Source: Methylophaga sp. | GTDB taxonomy: Bacteria > Pseudomonadota > Gammaproteobacteria > Nitrosococcales > Methylophagaceae | Direction of reading: 5' to 3' | DNA length: 64,000 nt | NCBI GenBank assembly: GCA_020831825.1 | Contig: JAFIFW010000010.1 | Span: 49,243 to 113,242, forward strand | Shown here: piece after piece, positions 63,201 through 64,000 of the stretch | Layout: every line of letters starts with the position of its first letter | Numbering within the stretch: the stretch's first letter is position 1 | The notes under the pieces: model-generated | What the model was told of the DNA's origin: nothing | Seen by the model: the letters and a program-made list of their open reading frames with translations, nothing else | Database searches by the model: none | Program-made: the position numbers and the translations under genes

Positions 63201-64000
63201 CATCAAACTGCCAATGAAACTGGCCGGTGAGACGTTCGACACGGATCGGATCAGTATCCTCATCTGGTTGCTGACTGCTGACAACCGTCTGATTCAGTGA
63301 AAACTCAGCATTGCCTTGGTAGTGACGCTCGTTTTTTTCAGCATCTAGGCGAAAGCCGGTCAAATAGCCGGTTTGATCCAAAGACAGTGTTGGGTGATCG
63401 AACAAAAAGCGGAATGAATCCAGCTGCAGATACTCGCCCATCAAACTAAACTGCCAATTATCCGGCTGATGCTGTTCATCAAGCTCCAATAGTGCTTGAA
63501 GTTCGAGATCACTGCCCATCTGAGCAGGGAGGGCCAGCCTGGCAGTCACTTGCCAGGCATTGTCAGCTTTATGAAGTTGTGCACGTTGAATTTGATAATC
63601 GCCATCAAGTGTCGGTGTTAATTGATCCCGAAAAGTCACCTTAATACGCTCCAGCTCCAGTGAGTTGAGCAGTCTCAGCAAGGAGCTGGTATCAAAGCTT
63701 TCCTCAGAAGCCGGTTGATGTGGACTTGCGATGAATAACTTACCTTTCGCGTTTCGGCCGAGATTGAGATTCAAGCCGGATATTTTGATGGAATCCATCA
63801 CTGGTTCTCGAGCCCGCAAGCTGGCAAGCAGATCAATGCTCACCTGCAACTGCTCTACTTCCAGCCAATTCGGAGCATTTTCCGCTTCAGCGACTTGCAA
63901 GTCTGCAAGATACAATTTCGGAAACAGATTTAGCCAGTAGAGACCCGCTTCACCAATCTCAATCGGGTAACCCAGCTTGTCACCCGTCCATCGAGCGATC
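60289..64000 (-). CDS. YhdP-family AsmA-like protein (partial, N-terminus outside window)
   Basis: At least 1236 residues, open to the window edge; the N-terminal part is cut off. It is a long beta-rich chain of the kind proposed to carry phospholipid between membranes. Near the C-terminus PSVSSTLPLAGAVAGGPVGLAAGTAIFLADRIAGRLFDRDIVDVISYSYDLTGPWDDPEL is the conserved DUF3971 end, and NLGRNAKGKLFI occurs near the start. The same-frame upstream residues IARWTGDKLGYPIEIGE continue it beyond the TTG at 63915, so that codon is not the start. Confidence 0.9.
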   Translation of the reverse strand, partial: IARWTGDKLGYPIEIGEAGLYWLNLFPKLYLADLQVAEAENAPNWLEVEQLQVSIDLLASLRAREPVMDSIKISGLNLNLGRNAKGKLFIASPHQPASEESFDTSSLLRLLNSLELERIKVTFRDQLTPTLDGDYQIQRAQLHKADNAWQVTARLALPAQMGSDLELQALLELDEQHQPDNWQFSLMGEYLQLDSFRFLFDHPTLSLDQTGYLTGFRLDAEKNERHYQGNAEFSLNQTVVSSQQPDEDTDPIRVERLTGQFHWQFDERQWSVSGDNLRLIMAGESWPETSFSVSKDPDGWFDADSQFLRLSDLSAIAVLLEDMPEWLQQQRPAGDMHRLKVRFHPEYGLETAALSLENVAFLPWQDWPGLTGLSADIDWQAEKLSLELNSKALTFYPQDLLPDAVYLDSLSGAINWQVNDDGWLLAVDRLHLWNDDLNLQVMGTLQQQQESLFSDITVNLQDVIANRWLNYVPESIVDEDFFEWAAPAFIDGIVTEGSVVVRGNLAEFPFDDSDTGAFLIDIEVENATLLYADGWPELKSVSGQLNGDGNQVRVSSQSGTIAGLDFIDVNVLIENVIVGSAQLNVIGDVEGDIDKVLNFLNASPLKPRFGPVADAFSAQGSSQLSLVLDVPLADPYETLVKGRLDLTGTSLNLVDKPGLGLQQIEGVLDFDNDGVSGEAMKALIFGAPAIVDIQPQDDYTLVTAKGSLNSQAVIAEFEAIPPGIFNGLFDFRVDLAIREFSMGDFNVDLEVSSDLKGLQIDMPEPFGKAADEARPLRFSTRQTSQGPTLSVNLDKLIDANWRIEDKALLARVELGGGQAAEPMNDFVIRGQLSMIDVQQWLDWSQLFAGVGTPQTPYYPDLIDLQVDRLALQQQQFEQVNLQLRRSTDEWKLNIGSEKARGEVVIPDALAAGAAVRMDFDRLVFHWPEAEEQQLSQETESLILPTPRPLWPSMNVQVRDFQINDMRLGEMHLFAQRAGHQWQLEKFSLSSEVYQFNAEGIWQQLTAGDVTRLSFETQSNDLRGLLASFGYQQAIEANQAELQVALSWPGDPLDFSQRTMEGSLMIDVGSGRLLDIEPGAAGRIFGLLSFAALPRRLLLDFSDFFGKGMGFSGINGNFTFAEGIAVTDNLVMRGDSANIAVTGSVNLIERTYKQKVRVTPSVSSTLPLAGAVAGGPVGLAAGTAIFLADRIAGRLFDRDIVDVISYSYDLTGPWDDPELKISRSTSQKESQPASTTP

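Overview
The window is chromosomal DNA of a gammaproteobacterium of moderate GC. The gene orders metY-rimP-nusA-infB-rbfA-truB-rpsO-pnp, hisC-tyrA-aroA-cmk-rpsA-ihfB and glnA-(DUF4124)-ntrB-ntrC, and the ccoNOQP-GHIS cluster, are typical of that class. No phage, insertion sequence, CRISPR array or rRNA operon was seen. A marine Thiotrichales or Methylophaga-like bacterium is my guess; nothing in the sequence proves it.

Layout: 0-7.7 kb holds a cut-off L,D-transpeptidase, bamD, a minus-strand sucC-sucD-nadE-glnB run that ties TCA-cycle ligase, NAD synthesis and PII signalling together, then pip-dtd and an unknown membrane-anchored protein. 7.7-11 kb is a large PAS-GGDEF-EAL protein. 11.2-19.8 kb is a complete cbb3 oxidase locus: ccoNOQP, an unannotated 39-residue membrane peptide after ccoP, and the assembly genes ccoGHIS. 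A perfect FNR/ANR box lies upstream of ccoN. 19.8-29.7 kb carries a Mth938-like gene, ihfB, rpsA, cmk, aroA, tyrA, hisC, lspA and ileS. 29.8-32.2 kb has a DUF3579 gene, a CBS protein and prfC.

32.3-40.1 kb is the unusual part, a cluster of broken genes inside an otherwise intact housekeeping chromosome. A bacteriophytochrome-GGDEF gene carries three in-frame stops and two frameshifts. A SulP transporter has a one-base deletion near its start. An efflux locus has collapsed into a mosaic in which an outer-membrane factor fragment, two RND pump fragments and the back half of a histidine kinase are joined at three junctions, each lying at a GCCGCC sequence. The universal stress gene next to SulP is intact.

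40.1-43.4 kb is modABC with a DUF815 AAA+ ATPase. 43.5-52.5 kb is the nusA-infB-pnp superoperon led by initiator tRNA metY, which has an unusual U1-U72 end. Two tandem terminators separate metY from rimP, and three hairpins lie between rpsO and pnp. 52.5-57.5 kb is the nitrogen cluster ntrC, ntrB, a DUF4124 gene and glnA, with a sigma-54 promoter and NtrC-type sites. 57.5-64 kb has a TusA protein, a PP-loop tRNA sulfuration-type enzyme, tldD, and a YhdP/AsmA-like giant protein that runs off the window.
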